Notes: generated from the letters alone by a model not told the origin. Positions 12,022 to 23,739 are shown, numbered from the stretch's first letter. The stretch is 64,000 bases of DNA from Styela clava (GCF_964204865.1 NC_135250.1:2542001-2606000), one strand, 5' to 3'. Numbers and translations: made by a program.

Positions 12022-12536
12022 AATTGATGGACCTTTCCCCGACCTTAGACCCTCGAAAAATTCTTCCTATACTTTACCATTGCAAAATTTTCGGGGCTAT
12101 TTTAAGAATGCTTTTGCGAGTTGGCGGCTGTAAAATGGAGTATGTGTTTCAAACCATCATTATAATTCATCGCATACAACAATCTGTTTTAATAATAAGT
12201 ACCGGTAAAGAATTTTAGCCTAGTCTATCACAGCTATTTCTACACTAATTTTTATTACTGCAATTAAATTAAAACTCCTAGGAAGACAGGGTGACCATTG
12301 AATTATCTGATTTACATTTAAGTTTCCAAAACACAGCTGAAAACTAACGAATAGAGTTCAAAAATGCGAAAACGAGGTAATGTTTACGACCACGCTTGAA
12401 AATCTGTCTGAGTGAGAAAAGTGTCTGAGCGGATGCGAAAAGGGAGCATTGTCACGTCACTTTTTGCAATTTGCTGATCGGCCAATGTCACGAAGTAAAC
12501 AAGGAAGTCGATACTCGGGGAAAGGTCCATTGATTG
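12022..12536. mobile_element. Element with TGGACCTTTCCCCGA inverted ends
   Basis: GATGGACCTTTCCCCGA at the left end is inverted at the right (CTCGGGGAAAGGTCCATTGA). The interior resembles 63530-63960, sharing a CTTTACYATTGCAAAWTTT segment and a CGAAAACGAGG motif. The superfamily is unknown and the exact ends are uncertain by a few bases. Confidence 0.6.
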
Positions 12537-12539
12537 ATA

Positions 12540-13085
12540 TATCTTGGTTTATGTGCTAGGGAAAGTCTGTAACGCATTGTTGAAATATATTATCCTTGGA
12601 CTTCTTTACAAGCGTTAAGAAAACGGAAACCACTGGTAAGACTTTCACGTATATACCTATTAATAATTAAAAGAAGAATGTGACACGTGTTTGCTCACCA
12701 AAACACATCCTATTTTGAACCTAATGTTCCAAAAGCTTCCTACTAGTTTAATTAAAGACGTAGTAGGTAGTACGTGCTTAGACTACAGAATTATTTTAAA
12801 ATTTTCTCATATAATGATTAACAGCCTTCTTGTCAAATTTGAGCGTAAAAATTTTCTTTATTTGTCCACATATGGATGGCGGTACCGTACTTACCACAAA
12901 CGCTAGGTAGATTTCCATTAATGTATATATTTACGATGAAACTAATCGTCAGTGCGGCCGAATTTTACTTCATCGTGTTGGCATTTCTGTTGAAAATATT
13001 TTGAAATTCCTGTTAGATGCTGGATGTCAATGCTTCACTCAATTAAGCAAAAAGAAATGGTCATGGGACTACACGCAGTTCTGAG
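12540..13085. other. Intergenic, nothing recognised
   Basis: An ORF at 12691-12906 has no family features. Scattered GTACCGTAC motifs begin here and become dense further right. Confidence 0.45.
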
Positions 13086-13570
13086 TCATACTAGTACCGT
13101 ACTTTTATATACGTTACCCGGTACCGTACAGATATAAATTGGACTATATATGATACAAAACTCCGGTAATGGTATGGTTTTATATTTTAATTGTTACATA
13201 TATTATTGAACTTGTGGGCAATGTGTTTTGAAATTATGAAATTGTTTTAATTGGGTGCAAATTATACTAATTCGACAATAAAATTAATATACGAAAATTC
13301 CGTTTGGCAATGGAATTTATTTGGCAAAAAAAAAAAAGATACAATATTCAGATATTGGTGTAATTAGCATTTACCCGATACAGATTTATGTTACCGTACG
13401 GTACCGGTACCTGCAGATCGGTACCGTACTTTGTTTTAATTGGGTGCAAAATATACTAATTCGACAATAAAATTAATATACGAAATATAAAAATGTTGTT
13501 TGATTTTTTTCATGCAACTTCCATACAGTACAGCAATATGGTACGGTACCGGTACCGTACCGGTACTCAT
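13086..13570. repeat. GTACCG-rich block with a 189-bp duplication
   Basis: About 55 bases starting TTGTTTTAATTGGGTGCAA occur at 13242 and again at 13431. Between and after them lie dense self-complementary GTACCGTAC, GGTACCGGTACC and GTACGGTAC strings, the longest at 13541-13566. Single GTACCGTAC motifs also occur near 11580 and 12885. The block contains no ORF of note. Confidence 0.7.
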
Positions 13571-13888
13571 ACAACAATAGCCTACCCTACTAGTATGCTT
13601 TATGTTAGAGTTTAGTGCTCAATCCTCATGTGGCAATAAAAACTATAGATCCTATACAGTGCTCTATGATCTTATTGATAAGGGTTCAAGCGGGAAAGAT
13701 CATTTTTTAATCCACTCTATGGCTTTGAATAATTCAGATTTAAACTCTAATCCCCTTTTTATAAGAATTGATCCCAGAGGTTCCTGAGACTACGGCTTAT
13801 CTCTTCAGAGATGAATTGCATTTTGGCTGTCTTTCATTTTGTGATAGAATGTGAATTTTATTGAAATAGTTGAGTATTCTTGTAGTGT

Positions 13889-14323
13889 TAACGAGTCTGG
13901 TATAGCCACATGCACCTCTAGTTAGCCTGGCTCAACAATTTTTGCATATGTCATTCCTAATCCTCACCTGACTACGTCACCAAAAAATTACGTCACTACG
14001 ACGCCACAGTGGCATAATAAATATCTACAAATGGTACGGATGGTCGTCCAAAACCCGCAGACGATCACCCGAAATCTAGCAAGCTATTTTTCTCATCGCA
14101 ACGATCCCGATATGAGAGAGACCGCTGGCGTTAGTGAGTTCGGTATTATCAGCGCAGATGCCATTTCGGACGATAATAGCTATACTTGACAAGCTCTATT
14201 ACGTGATTGTGACTTCGTAGTGACATAATTTTTGGATGATATAGTCAGGTGAGGGTTAGGAATAACATATCCAAAATTATGCTATGCTAACCGGAAGTCT
14301 TGTGGTACTAAACTATACTAGAC
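13889..14323. mobile_element. Large imperfect palindromic MITE
   Basis: The left side (GTCTGGTATAG, CCTCACCTGACTACGTCAC) is inverted on the right (GTGACATAATTTTTGGATG, GTCAGGTGAGGGTTAGG, CTAAACTATACTAGACCC). The right arm recurs at 44700-44826. The arms carry TTACGTCAC/GTGACGTAA-type CREB/ATF-like half-sites. No target duplication was pinned down. Confidence 0.65.
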
Positions 14324-14329
14324 CCAGGT

Positions 14330-14759
14330 CAACAGCCTTTGCAGACCATGATAGGGCATGGGACAATTTGATTTAGAAGCTTGAGTGAATGTTATAGCTA
14401 GATTACCTTTAAGGTTTTTAGTGACTCCCTTCAACCGCGAATAACAATATTTTGTTTCTGTTTATAAATGTGTCTTTGATTTATCAAATGTTGATGAATA
14501 GATATTACTTACTACTTGACTTGAAGTCTGATGTTCTCAGTGAATATCAATCTCGTAACACAAATGCTTATGCCACCTTGGGTTTGAAAGGCCTGTAAAC
14601 AGACTAAGGTTCTATAGTCAGACAGTTCTAAATTTATATGATATACATGCTATTCGCTCCAATTCTTTTAGATTTCAAATTCAGCTCTATACTTTAAGAA
14701 AATATATTTGCCCTGTTCTTATATTTGGTTACTACCGTTATGTGTTTTCTGATTTTAAA
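14330..14759. other. Intergenic, nothing recognised
   Basis: AT-rich sequence without identifiable features. Confidence 0.45.
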
Positions 14760-14975
14760 TTATGTTAAAAGTATTGCCCGATCCTAAATCCTGTACATTC
14801 TTTTGTATGCTTGTATTATTTTTTACTCTGGTGGGTACTCACATACTTGTACATTTTTCAACTTTTTTTCAAGTTCTGCTTGCTTCCCATGTAAATATGC
14901 ATTTTGTTTGTTAACTTTTTGTGTTGTTTAGATCAGAGAACCGAAACAAAATGTTTGATTGACTGACTTTAGTAT
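14760..14975 (+). repeat. LINE/SINE-like 3' tail, copy 1
   Basis: It shares GTGTTGTTTA-GATCAGAGAACC-AAA and a following TTGATTGACTG tail with 57885-58085. A conserved 3' end followed by a short (TTGA/ATTG)n tract is typical of non-LTR retrotransposon or SINE tails. No reverse transcriptase was seen. Confidence 0.5.
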
Positions 14976-15085
14976 GATTTAGTCAATTTCTAACCAGTTG
15001 AGTCCGATGTTTTAGAATTTATTTTGCCTGCTATTCAGAATAATGTTGTTGTACTGTGTTTTGATATCTTGTTTATTATATAGAC

Positions 15086-15330
15086 CAGGGGTGAGCCAGG
15101 CTTTTGGGCCAAAAATTTTGCCCACCTAGGCTGGCCGTCCCTGTAATTTTGACGTGAAAAGTTACATTTTATGAACAATATTCACAGTGTTACAAAGCAA
15201 AAGTGGAAAACAATAAGCTTCTTGCCCAAACATCAATGAAATGTCAAAATTTGATTTCAGTTTGATTGTGGCAGCAGCATTAGGCGGGCCAGATTGAATT
15301 ACTCATCGGGCTGTATTTTGCCTATGTCTG
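15086..15330. mobile_element. hAT non-autonomous element
   Basis: CAGGGGTGAGCCAGGC at the left and TTGCCTATGTCTG at the right form decayed inverted ends. The flanks atatagac and gtatagat match at 6 of 8 positions. Confidence 0.6.
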
Positions 15331-15339
15331 GTATAGATT

Positions 15340-16040
15340 CTGCTAATTTTTTAAAGCAAATGAACAAATATAAATTTCTAGGAATTTATGTTCATTCCTT
15401 GTACTTCTACCGCCTGTATGTTTGGAAAAAATCTTATTCAAAGTTGTTTAGGAGAAATCCTCATAAAATTCCATTTAAAATTGACCTTTATCAATTATTG
15501 ATGCTTTCTTATTGGAACCTGTAATTTGAAGATTTCACTTTGATTTGATGTTTGCGTAAGTTTGGTGTCTAGTGAAGTAAACGCCATAACTGCTCAAATA
15601 ACGTCAACCAAAATGTGATAAGAAATTTTAATGTAATTTAAAAAGACTGAAAGAAATTCTTGAAATACGCGTTTAGTTTAAATCAAAACTACTTTTTCAA
15701 CTACATAGGTATTTATCAAACGGAGTGCATGCCGGTTTTTGTGTTTATGTCGGTATGGTCTTGATATCGCATCTCCAATATTAATAATTGTCAACATGTT
15801 TGCTTACCATTACGAGACGGATAAACATACATACATACATAAGGCCTACATAATTCTTCTCATTTGATTTTCCAGATATTTCTTCTCATGATTATATGGT
15901 TGTTTGTGATTGTCACTTGCAGATGGATCAATAAGTAATATTCTTTATGTTTATTGATTATCAAGGAAATGTACATGACAATTGGGATTTAAAAAAGGTT
16001 CTAGGAGCTGCAGTATTTTGCAGAGGATAAGGTTTTTCGT
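15340..16040. other. Intergenic, nothing recognised
   Basis: The 76-codon ORF at 15294-15524 overlaps the end of the hAT element and has no family features. A CATA microsatellite of a few units lies at about 15825-15840. Confidence 0.45.
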
Positions 16041-16044
16041 ATGT

Positions 16045-16205
16045 GATTGTGTTTGAATGTGTGGTTTTCAGTGTGTTACTGTGTGGTTTCCTGTGTGTGA
16101 ATGTGTGGTTATCTTTGTGAATGTGTGGTTTTCTATATGTGAATGTGTGGTTATCTTTGTGAATGTGTGGTTTCCAGTAAATGAATGTGTGGTTTTCTGT
16201 ATGTC
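16045..16205. repeat. GAATGTGTGGTT minisatellite
   Basis: About seven irregular units of 20-26 bases share GAATGTGTGGTTTTC or GAATGTGTGGTTATC. It lies at the left edge of the repeat-rich 16-24.5 kb region. Confidence 0.8.
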
Positions 16206-16379
16206 CCGTATCGATCTATAATTTACTATTTTAAATACATTCTAAATAATATTTTCAAATAATCGGTATCATTTATATTTTAAAGGGGGAAGCTACAAGC
16301 TGTGCAGATAGCCTGTTATTAACAGCATAATGCACAGCTATATATCTGTACCGTCTCAATAGCTCTTGGCACTTCAATA

Positions 16380-16700
16380 GTTGTACCTAACTTCGCTCAA
16401 GGATCATTTATTTCTGAGTGAATGTGGCTTAGCTCGGAGAAAATTATTTTAAAAAGAAAAATTTCCTTATTTGCTTTTTTTTTATCTAACATTTATACAA
16501 GGGAAATAAGCCTCTAATTTTCATTGTAACAACTGTTTTCAGAAAGGGTATTATATATGCTTTTACTCCGCTCGAAGATCATTTATTTGTGAGTGAATGT
16601 GACTTTGCTTGAAGCTAATTCCCCTAAACAAAAAAAACTTATTTGCCTTTTTTCATATGACACTTAGACAGGGGAAATAAGCCTGTAATTTTCATCCGTA
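16380..16700. repeat. Direct duplication, ~176-bp unit
   Basis: GATCATTTATTTSTGAGTGA occurs at about 16402 and 16578. Both units end in GGGAAATAAGCCTSTAATTT. The second unit ends directly before the heat-shock-element-like motif at 16714. Confidence 0.75.
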
Positions 16701-16713
16701 GCAACTGTCTCTG

Positions 16714-16761
16714 GAACCTTCTAGAACTCTTCACACATCATTAATTTGCATGGTATAAATA
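16714..16761 (+). promoter_or_regulatory. Heat-shock-element-like motif plus TATA box
   Basis: GAACCTTCTAGAA (16714-16726) contains three perfect alternating pentamer cores, GAAnnTTCnnGAA, the HSF binding pattern. TATAAATA follows at 16754-16761, a promoter-like spacing that would place a start near 16785-16795. The sequence downstream contains no long ORF but does contain repeated units. Promoter activity is an inference. Confidence 0.5.
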
Positions 16762-16861
16762 GAACGGTTCCTCCTTGTTCTTGGGTTAGTATAATAGCTT
16801 AGTGGTTCTGCTTGTACCAAAAGCAGTGTGTCAGAAGTGGAAGCGTCCTAAGGCTTGAGAA

Positions 16862-17790
16862 ATTTGATTTTCAACTTTCATAATTATCACTAGGGTTAAG
16901 CAAGACCTTCACATATATTTCTTGATAATTAGGAAATGCTTGTCTAAAGAAGTTACAGAAATACAGTTGTGTTAGAAGTTGAGACCTCACGAGTCTTGAG
17001 AAATTGAGGGTTTCCAAGTTTTTGAACTTGTTACTATCAGTTGGGATATTGCAAGACTAACCGTAACTACCTTTCTGACCTCGATCAGACAGAACATTGA
17101 AGAAATATATTTGTGTTAGCTTGCAGCAAGCAGTGTTCTCTCTAAAGCGTGCGCGTGTGCGCGCGCACACAGCTTTCAGAGGCTGCGCACACGCATAGAT
17201 TTACTGCGCACAGACCTATTTCGATGTAATTGTACAATGTTCTCGGTTGGCAGTTTGTTGTTGGCCCACCCATTACCCGGTTAGATGCAAAAATTTCTTC
17301 ATTGGTTTTTGCACAAATATTAGTCCTTTCCGAAAAAGTGCGCACACACCAAAATTTTTGCGTACACATACTACAAAAAATTAGAGGGAACATTGGCAGC
17401 AAGATTCTTGAATCAAATAGAATCCTAAATTTGTTATGTTAAGTAATACAAGAGTGACAAACACTAACTCTATTCCTTATTACTTGAAATAAGCTTGTCT
17501 AATGATGTCTGACCTTGTTACAGAAATACATGTGTATTTTTGTGCAGCAAGACTCTTGAATCAAATAGAATTTTGTTCTTAGAACTTACTTTGTTGAAAT
17601 AATACAAGAGTGACAAACACCAACTTTTCCTTGCTCTGATAGTTGGAATATGCTTGTCTGAATATGACCTCGATCAGACAGAACATTAGAGAAATACATT
17701 TTTGTTAGTGTGCAGCAAGACTCTTGAATCAAATAGAATCTTAAACTTGTTTTGTTAAATTAATAATACAAATCATGAAAGGTTCTAAGC
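16862..17790 (+). repeat. Degenerate tandem repeats downstream of the HSE/TATA motif
   Basis: Units share GCAGCAAGACTCTTGAATCA, AATACAAGAGTGACAAACAC, a GACCTCGATCAGACAGAACA segment and AGAAATACATTTTTGTTAG. Copies of TTGAATCAAATAGAAT lie at about 17408, 17554 and 17724, giving periods near 146 and 170. A related piece lies at 27030-27090. It could be the body of a non-coding transcript, or simply decayed satellite. Confidence 0.65.
17131..17395. mobile_element. hAT non-autonomous element inside the tandem array
   Basis: CAGTGTTCTCTCTAAAGC and the inverse TTAGAGGGAACATTG bound a CpG- and GCGCAC-rich interior. A perfect 8-bp duplication, gcagcaag, flanks it (17123-17130 and 17396-17403) and is itself part of the tandem unit, so the array is older than the insertion. 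Confidence 0.9.
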
Positions 17791-17794
17791 ACGA

Positions 17795-18377
17795 AATATC
17801 GTCAATTTTTATAATAACATAGGCGTGTTAATAAGGTTTTCAAAAAAATTAGGTTGTTTTACATACCAGGAGAATAGCTAGGATTCAAACTCAGGACTTC
17901 AAAATGCGATACCACTATATTTAACCTTTATGTGTTAAACGCCACATAGTCATTGCTATTCTCAATTATAGTATTGATCATTAGATTTAAGGAGAATTAT
18001 CTGTGACGCGGTAATAATCTTCAATATATCGTTTTAGGCCGGTTAGAAAATTGCTTTTAGCTTACAATTCTCTGTATTTTGTATTAAGTATTTATGATAT
18101 GTGTACGCACTAATGTTTTCTAGAGGTTATTATATATTGAGTGGATTATTTATGCTGTCATAAAAGAATGCTAGCTTTCCTGTCACATCACAATGTTGAA
18201 TTATTAATGTTGTCCTTTTGTTTGTGTCAATATATAGCAATTGAATTGAAAATATTATCTTTTTGTGTTTTATACCTATGCGAGCTACATTATATGTAGC
18301 AAAATTTAAAGAGATAATTATGTAGTTAGATATTTAATTTTGATTTCTGTTTCTTTGGCGTATCCGGGCCATAATTA
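17795..18377. other. Intergenic, nothing recognised
   Basis: AT-rich sequence with no gene-like or repeat structure recognised. Confidence 0.45.
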
Positions 18378-18561
18378 GAGTTAGGCCATAATTTTATTCT
18401 GATTTTCTGTATTTTTGTTCTATTACGAGTTTGGCGACTTTCTGTGTTAGCCAAGTGAATACCCCCTGCCCATAGGTTTCAGTTCCTTTACACAACTTGA
18501 TGTAAAGTAGGCGAACAAAATTAGTTACCCCCATATCTGTACATACACTTCTGTAGCGCCT
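18378..18561. mobile_element. Asymmetric MITE related to the palindromic family
   Basis: TTAGGCCATAATTTTATTC, the TGTTAGCCAAGTGAATA segment and ACAACTTGATGTAAAGTAGG recur at 19827, 26501 and 54027. One end matches the inner arm of the palindromic MITE. The left end is truncated. Confidence 0.7.
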
Positions 18562-18729
18562 AAAATTGTGTACTTTAGATGCTTGCACAGTGTCACTTGA
18601 CAGGAGATAACATTGTTTACTTTATACTTCTACAAATGTTTGCTCGTGCAATTGCTGTTCACTGCAAAGGATAATCATCTACTACATACAGTATTTTTGT
18701 AAAGAACAGAAAATGGGCAGTACTTAGAC

Positions 18730-19151
18730 CAGGGTGGTCCAAACCCAGGCCAACGGGCCACTTGTGGCCCGCCTCTTCATTATATGTGGCCCGCGTCAGA
18801 TTCGCATTTGATGTGATTTCGTCATAAAATTAACCAGAAAAATCTTTTGACATACTGTTACATCACTAACGTCACTGAATTGACTGGTGTTATGGCATTT
18901 TTTCCGTTATGAAAAATTTGAAATCTTACACTAAATGTAGATATAGGAAGACTTTTGCGGGTTTTAGTAAGTTTTTTGGTGATTATTGCATGTTTTAGAT
19001 TGATAAATGACAAATACCGATAAATGTGTTTGCACAATAGAAGTTTTTTTTTTGTATTGTACGATATACCTATTCTTGGCACTATTGTGGCCTGCGAACA
19101 ATGCAAAAATAATTTTGTGGCCCCCAAAGCCGACAACCTTGGACCACCCTG
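18730..19151. mobile_element. hAT non-autonomous element
   Basis: CAGGGTGGTCCAAACCCAGG and the inverse CTTGGACCACCCTG are flanked by a perfect acttagac duplication. The interior matches, in inverse orientation, the element at 60691-62632. A 92-codon minus-strand ORF inside it is not a gene. Confidence 0.92.
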
Positions 19152-19298
19152 ACTTAGACCTTAGGACTCAGCATTTGACCTACTAAATATGTGCAATTAG
19201 TATTATGATTTTGCGACCTGAAGTTGTTGAGTCTGATTTGGGGGAAGTACTTTACTGAAGAGTCCTTGATTGTTCGAATGGTTCAAGTATGGTTAATG

Positions 19299-19545
19299 AG
19301 ACAATTTTGAATACTTCAGTGTCTTTTAAAGAGAAAACTGGGATAAAAGAGAACTTTAGCTTAGAAAGTAAAATTTAAACAAGGGTGAGATTTCTCGGAA
19401 AGGGTGGCAAGGTTCGAAAAGACAATTCTAAATACTTTCAGTTTCTTTAAAAAGAAAACTGGAAAGAGAGAGAACCAAAAGATTTAGTTTAGATAGTGAT
19501 ATTTAGAACAAGTGTCCTCAGAAGGGATGGCTAACTCTGAAAAAA
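19299..19545. repeat. Two ~121-bp tandem units
   Basis: GACAATTTTGAATACTTCAG and GAGAAAACTGG at 19299 recur, diverged, at about 19420, followed each time by a TTTAGYTTAGA segment. Confidence 0.65.
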
Positions 19546-19826
19546 TTCACTATTCCAGTGATTCACAAACTTAGTCGTGCAGCGCCAAATATTCAAGGGA
19601 AAATTATCTGAAATAGAATCCCATTGAAATTGTATCAATCGTGGTATCAAAGTGCATTAAAATTTTGAATTGACATGAAAAGTCTGAAACTTTGATTCCA
19701 GGCTCCAGAGAATTCAAAATTTTAACCATGACTCTTATAAAAACATCTCAAACTTGAAACTTCACAGCCTTGATTACTACAACTTTAAATATCACATTTA
19801 TCGGTACTCTCATAGTATATGTATCA

Positions 19827-20014
19827 GGTAAGGGTTAGGTCATAATTTTATTTTGATTTTTCTAATTTTAGTTCTAATACAAGCTCGGGGACTGTCTGTG
19901 TTAGCCTAGTGAATATACCTCCTGCCAATATGTTTCATTCCCTTTACACGACTTGATGTAAAGTAGGCGAACAAAATTAGTTTCCTCCATATTTGTACAC
20001 ATGCTTCTGGAGCA
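19827..20014. mobile_element. Asymmetric MITE, second copy
   Basis: It shares with 18378-18561 the GTTAGCCTAGTGAATATACC, ACGACTTGATGTAAAGTAGG and GCGAACAAAATTAGTTTCC blocks, in the same orientation. Confidence 0.7.
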
Positions 20015-20281
20015 CTCAGTTATCAGCTGCCCACACTTAACCTTGCTTATTTAATTTTCTAGCAGTTCCATGAAAATAATTACCGGTAAGTGATAATAAT
20101 TTTCATCCAATAATATGAATGTGGTTTGTTTTTACAAGATTTTATCAAATAATAACTGAGTAAGGTAACAGTTGAAATTATTGTGCTATTTATTTATCAA
20201 GAAAGGTAGGTGTCAGTGCTTCCAACTTTTATGGGATTCTATTAGAGCTGTGGTTCAAACGGTGGGGCATAGAGAATTTTT

Positions 20282-20466
20282 GGTGCTCCCGAAGTATGCG
20301 AACCAAGATGGCGGACATCGGAACGTAACATGGGTAACAGGTTAAGGTTAGGCGATAATTTTTTTCCAATTTTCCTTATTTTAGTCCTATTATCAGTTCG
20401 AAGACTAGCCAAGAGCCTCCCGTAGTATTTATACCTAAAATTATGGCCTAACCCTAACCTAGCTAA
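20282..20466. mobile_element. Palindromic MITE, long form, right end missing
   Basis: GGTGCTCCCGAAGTATGCGA and ACCAAGATGGCGGACATCGG mark an intact left arm. The sequence continues through GGTTAGGCGATAA and the centre, then stops at CCTAACCCTAACCTAG without the terminal GGAGCACC. Confidence 0.8.
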
Positions 20467-20469
20467 ATT

Positions 20470-22140
20470 TATACATTATTTCAATTATGGGAATACTTGA
20501 TGATCATATTTGAATGATCATATAAAAAAAAAACTATCATTTAATCCAAATGAAGTCTCGTGGTGACTTCAACTTTTCTTGCATTTTGAAACTCAAATCA
20601 TTTACATTGCCTTTTATCTTTATGTGTTCTTTAAACTGTGAATATATTTCAAATTCATTTTCACAATAGAGCTCATTCAATTTTTCTTGCAAATTAGTAA
20701 AAAAGATTTAGATGCGAAATGTTGCAGACTTGGCCGTTTGACCGATTATATTATAACTTTTTTTTTATTACAAGTATATTAGTATTTCAAATAACACCCT
20801 AATTCACATTAATTTTTTGGGGAAAAAATGCATTCATTTGAATATCCATAATAAATAATTTAATATCTTAGTAAAAGCAAATTTTCGGAAAATAGATTTA
20901 AATAGATTTTTTAAATATTTTCTGAATATATATTATTTCTGCTTTTTCAATTTTCAAATGATTAGTGTTTTTTAACACTCAAATTCAGTTTAATTTTTTC
21001 CGGGAAAAATACGCATTTTGTTTGTCACGTTTGTCTGGTTAGCATTCACTGATCATCATTAAGTTAGCAAAAACATGAAATGTGACAGAGAATTGATTGA
21101 TACAAATAATGATTGCATTTATGCTTGGTGACTTGGTTAACATAGTAGGACACTGTATGATGAATAAAATTGTCTTATTCAATCAAAACTGTAGTTTGCG
21201 TTTGTAAATGTTCTAGATTTAGGGTATAAGCTATTCTACAGCAAAGTCTAAACTCTAAATGTAGATGTACTAAGCTTATTGAAATGTCAGATAAAACAGG
21301 ACACTCTAAATAACTGAAAAAATATTAATTAGGTAAGGTGTTGTCTTATTTTTCGAAGTCACTATGACAGAGTATTGATTGGTATAGATAATGCTGTTTA
21401 GATTGGTGACTCGAAGAAAGTGTAACAAGATTTAGATTACTGATATATGTGGTATCGAAATGTGGCTGATTGTTAAGGTATCAGAAAATTTTTTGCAGCA
21501 AAGTCATATTATAGACATGTTTTTTTTATCTATATTCAGAAAGTTTCAAAAATGTCAGATAAAACATGATAAAGGCAATTACAGTGAATAGCTGTATTAA
21601 TTAGGTTATGAGAGAATGTTGATTTTGATTGATACAAATAATGGTTGCATTTAGGTTTGTGACTTCACCGAATGATGAATAAAATTGTCTTATTCATTCA
21701 TTGTCTTATGAATTGTCTTATGCCTTGTGATTAGCATAGTAGAACTTCACTTAATTAGGCTAATTAATGATTAACTGTCTGTTTCAGTCAGGTCTTTTGC
21801 AAGATTTTGTAGCAAAAGAACTAAGCTTATTTTTGGAAAGTCATATTAACATGGTACATGTTACAGAAGTATAGGGTACCATAAAGTTTGTATGACTAAT
21901 GTCTGCATTGAAGAATTTTCTGAAGTCCAAGGCTGTTAAGTTATACAACTATGGCTAATAGTTGAAGTATCAGATATTGTGCACTTTTGTCATATTGTGG
22001 AGAATACAAGGAATATAACTTGACAATCCCACAGGTGAAGAATGTCATGGTCGAGCTTACAAAGTACCTATGTGTTGGGAAACTGTTATTTGAGAGTATT
22101 GAATCAAAATGCACTTTTCGTTTTTTCACTCCAGCCAAGC
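20470..22140. repeat. AT-rich region with degenerate ~290-bp units
   Basis: GATTGATACAAATAATG followed by GTGACT and AATGATGAATAAAATTGTC occurs at about 21095 and 21635, with a weaker copy near 21370. The 21832-21880 segment matches the units at 23.7-24.5 kb. No protein gene is visible. Confidence 0.5.
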
Positions 22141-22142
22141 TG

Positions 22143-22350
22143 AAGTACTAATTTTCGAAAGGCCCAAATATTCACTATTATCAGTAGAGTCAGAGAATTT
22201 ACCAATTTCAAAAAAGCCAGAGAATTTACCAATTTCAAAAGAGCCAGAGAATTTACCAATTTCAGGAAAGCCAAAACATTTATTAATTTTAGAAGAGCCA
22301 TAAAATTTACTAATTGTAGGAAAGCCCGAAAATTTACTAAATATAGAAGA
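22143..22350. repeat. 27-bp minisatellite
   Basis: About eight units of GAGAATTTACCAATTTCA followed by AAAAAGCCA, with increasing divergence at both ends. The 27-base period keeps several reading frames open on both strands, which explains three overlapping ORFs here. I see no sign that any is translated. Confidence 0.85.
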
Positions 22351-22740
22351 GAATTTTAGAATACATGTATTAATGAAATGTGACGACTGACTGAGACTGT
22401 AGTGACGTATTTCCAACTGTGACATATTGTCTTTGAAAGATTTATGTCCCCACGGAACATGATTTTGGTTTTAGTTTTGACTTGTACGGATCAATTTAAA
22501 TTAGATAATGTGGTCATGACGTTGTTGCTGTCTCGTCCCAATTCGTCTCAGACGTACATCAGTACGTGGGTGTGATGACTTAGTGGTTAAAGTGTTAGAC
22601 CAGGGGTGGGCTGTTACAGATAATAGACTTGTTTAGGGCCCAAAACTCAATATGAAATTATGAATAACAAACAGTCCATTTACAACAGCTAGCCCAGCAG
22701 GGTATATATTAGGCAGCAAAATAGAACAATCAAGGTCATT

Positions 22741-23028
22741 ACTTATCGATTTTAATCGGTAAGTATGTTGATAGGTATTTGTCTGTCTGTCTGTCTGTCT
22801 GTTAGATGCACGCGATATCTCACAAAATCTGCTCCAGATTTTGCATGTGCATTCATCATATGTCGTACCAGAAGCCTATTAATTTTGGATGAATTATGTA
22901 GTATAATTAGCGAGTTATTAATTAATTAGTGATGGGACACAAGGTGTCACTATGGAGCAAGAGCGCTGTTTTGGAGGATCCCCTAACTTCCTATCGGTAA
23001 GTCTTCGGTCTCTGACCGATATTCTCGT
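22741..23028 (+). mobile_element. (CTGT)n-containing repeat element, copy 1
   Basis: It begins with a terminal hairpin, ACTTATCGAT-TTTA-ATCGGTAAGT, then GTTGATAGGTATTTG, a (CTGT)5 tract (22781-22802), GATGCACGCGATATCTCAC, TTTTGCATGTGCATTCATC and GAGTTATTAATTAATTAGTG. It ends with a second hairpin near GTCTTCGGTCTCTGACCGAT. Inverted copies lie at 25448, 25892 and 53175. No coding capacity and no assigned class. Confidence 0.75.
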
Positions 23029-23236
23029 TTTGATATTATTTGATAAATGCAAATCACCCACAAGGTTGTATGGTACCAAGAAAGTAGATGAAACGCCTTT
23101 TCTGCCTTGAAAGCAATAGGTATTTGCTGCAGCGAGACAGTGAATACCATTGAAAAATGAGTCAGTGACATGAATTTAGACAAAATAACTGGATTTAAAT
23201 ATCCATAAAAACTGAAGTCGTAATTTTGTTGAGTTA

Positions 23237-23357
23237 CTTGGGTAGTCCCCGAACTCGGAATAGAACTGAAATAAGAAAAATTGGAATAATATTATGGCCT
23301 AACCCTAGCCTGGTGCACATACTATGTTCAGGTGTTCGCCATCTTGTTGCACATTCT
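23237..23357. mobile_element. Palindromic MITE, partial
   Basis: The right half of a long-form copy: TTATGGCCTAACCCTAGCC, a GTTCGCCATCTTGTTGCACA arm and a terminal ACGGGAGCT. Confidence 0.6.
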
Positions 23358-23739
23358 ACGGGAGCTAATATAAATCACTCAGATCAAAATGACAATTTTT
23401 AAATTGAGATATTCCTAATAATTATTTTTAAAAATTTTGCAGTATTTGAGTATTGATCAATTTCAACTTTTTTGTGTATTCAGCCCGTTTCAGACGCCTT
23501 TAATTTATGGTTATTTGACAAGGGCGACTCTGATTCCACATAATGCCTTTGCTTTTCCTCAGCGTTTGTGACCTTTTATTTCAAGTAAAACTTTGATCAA
23601 TGATTTACATTACAAGCACAATCAATAAAAAAGTATGTCAGGCAAATGAGGCAATGTTGTAAAATTGGCAATGTCCCACAATTAATTTAGTTATTTTATT
23701 GACCCTCATCAATTAATGTCAAATCTTGTCTTATTAATT

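Noticed and set aside
11632-12218. ORFs of 80-92 codons as small genes
   Set aside because: They lie in repeats that recur at 8.05 kb and 63.5 kb, and the frames are not conserved between the copies.
22143-22350. CRISPR-like array
   Set aside because: The 27-base units follow each other directly without spacers and decay at the ends; animal minisatellite.
22104-22425. Overlapping ORFs with nonapeptide repeats (ENLPISKKP and similar)
   Set aside because: The 27-base minisatellite keeps several frames open on both strands. No start context, splice sites or family similarity.
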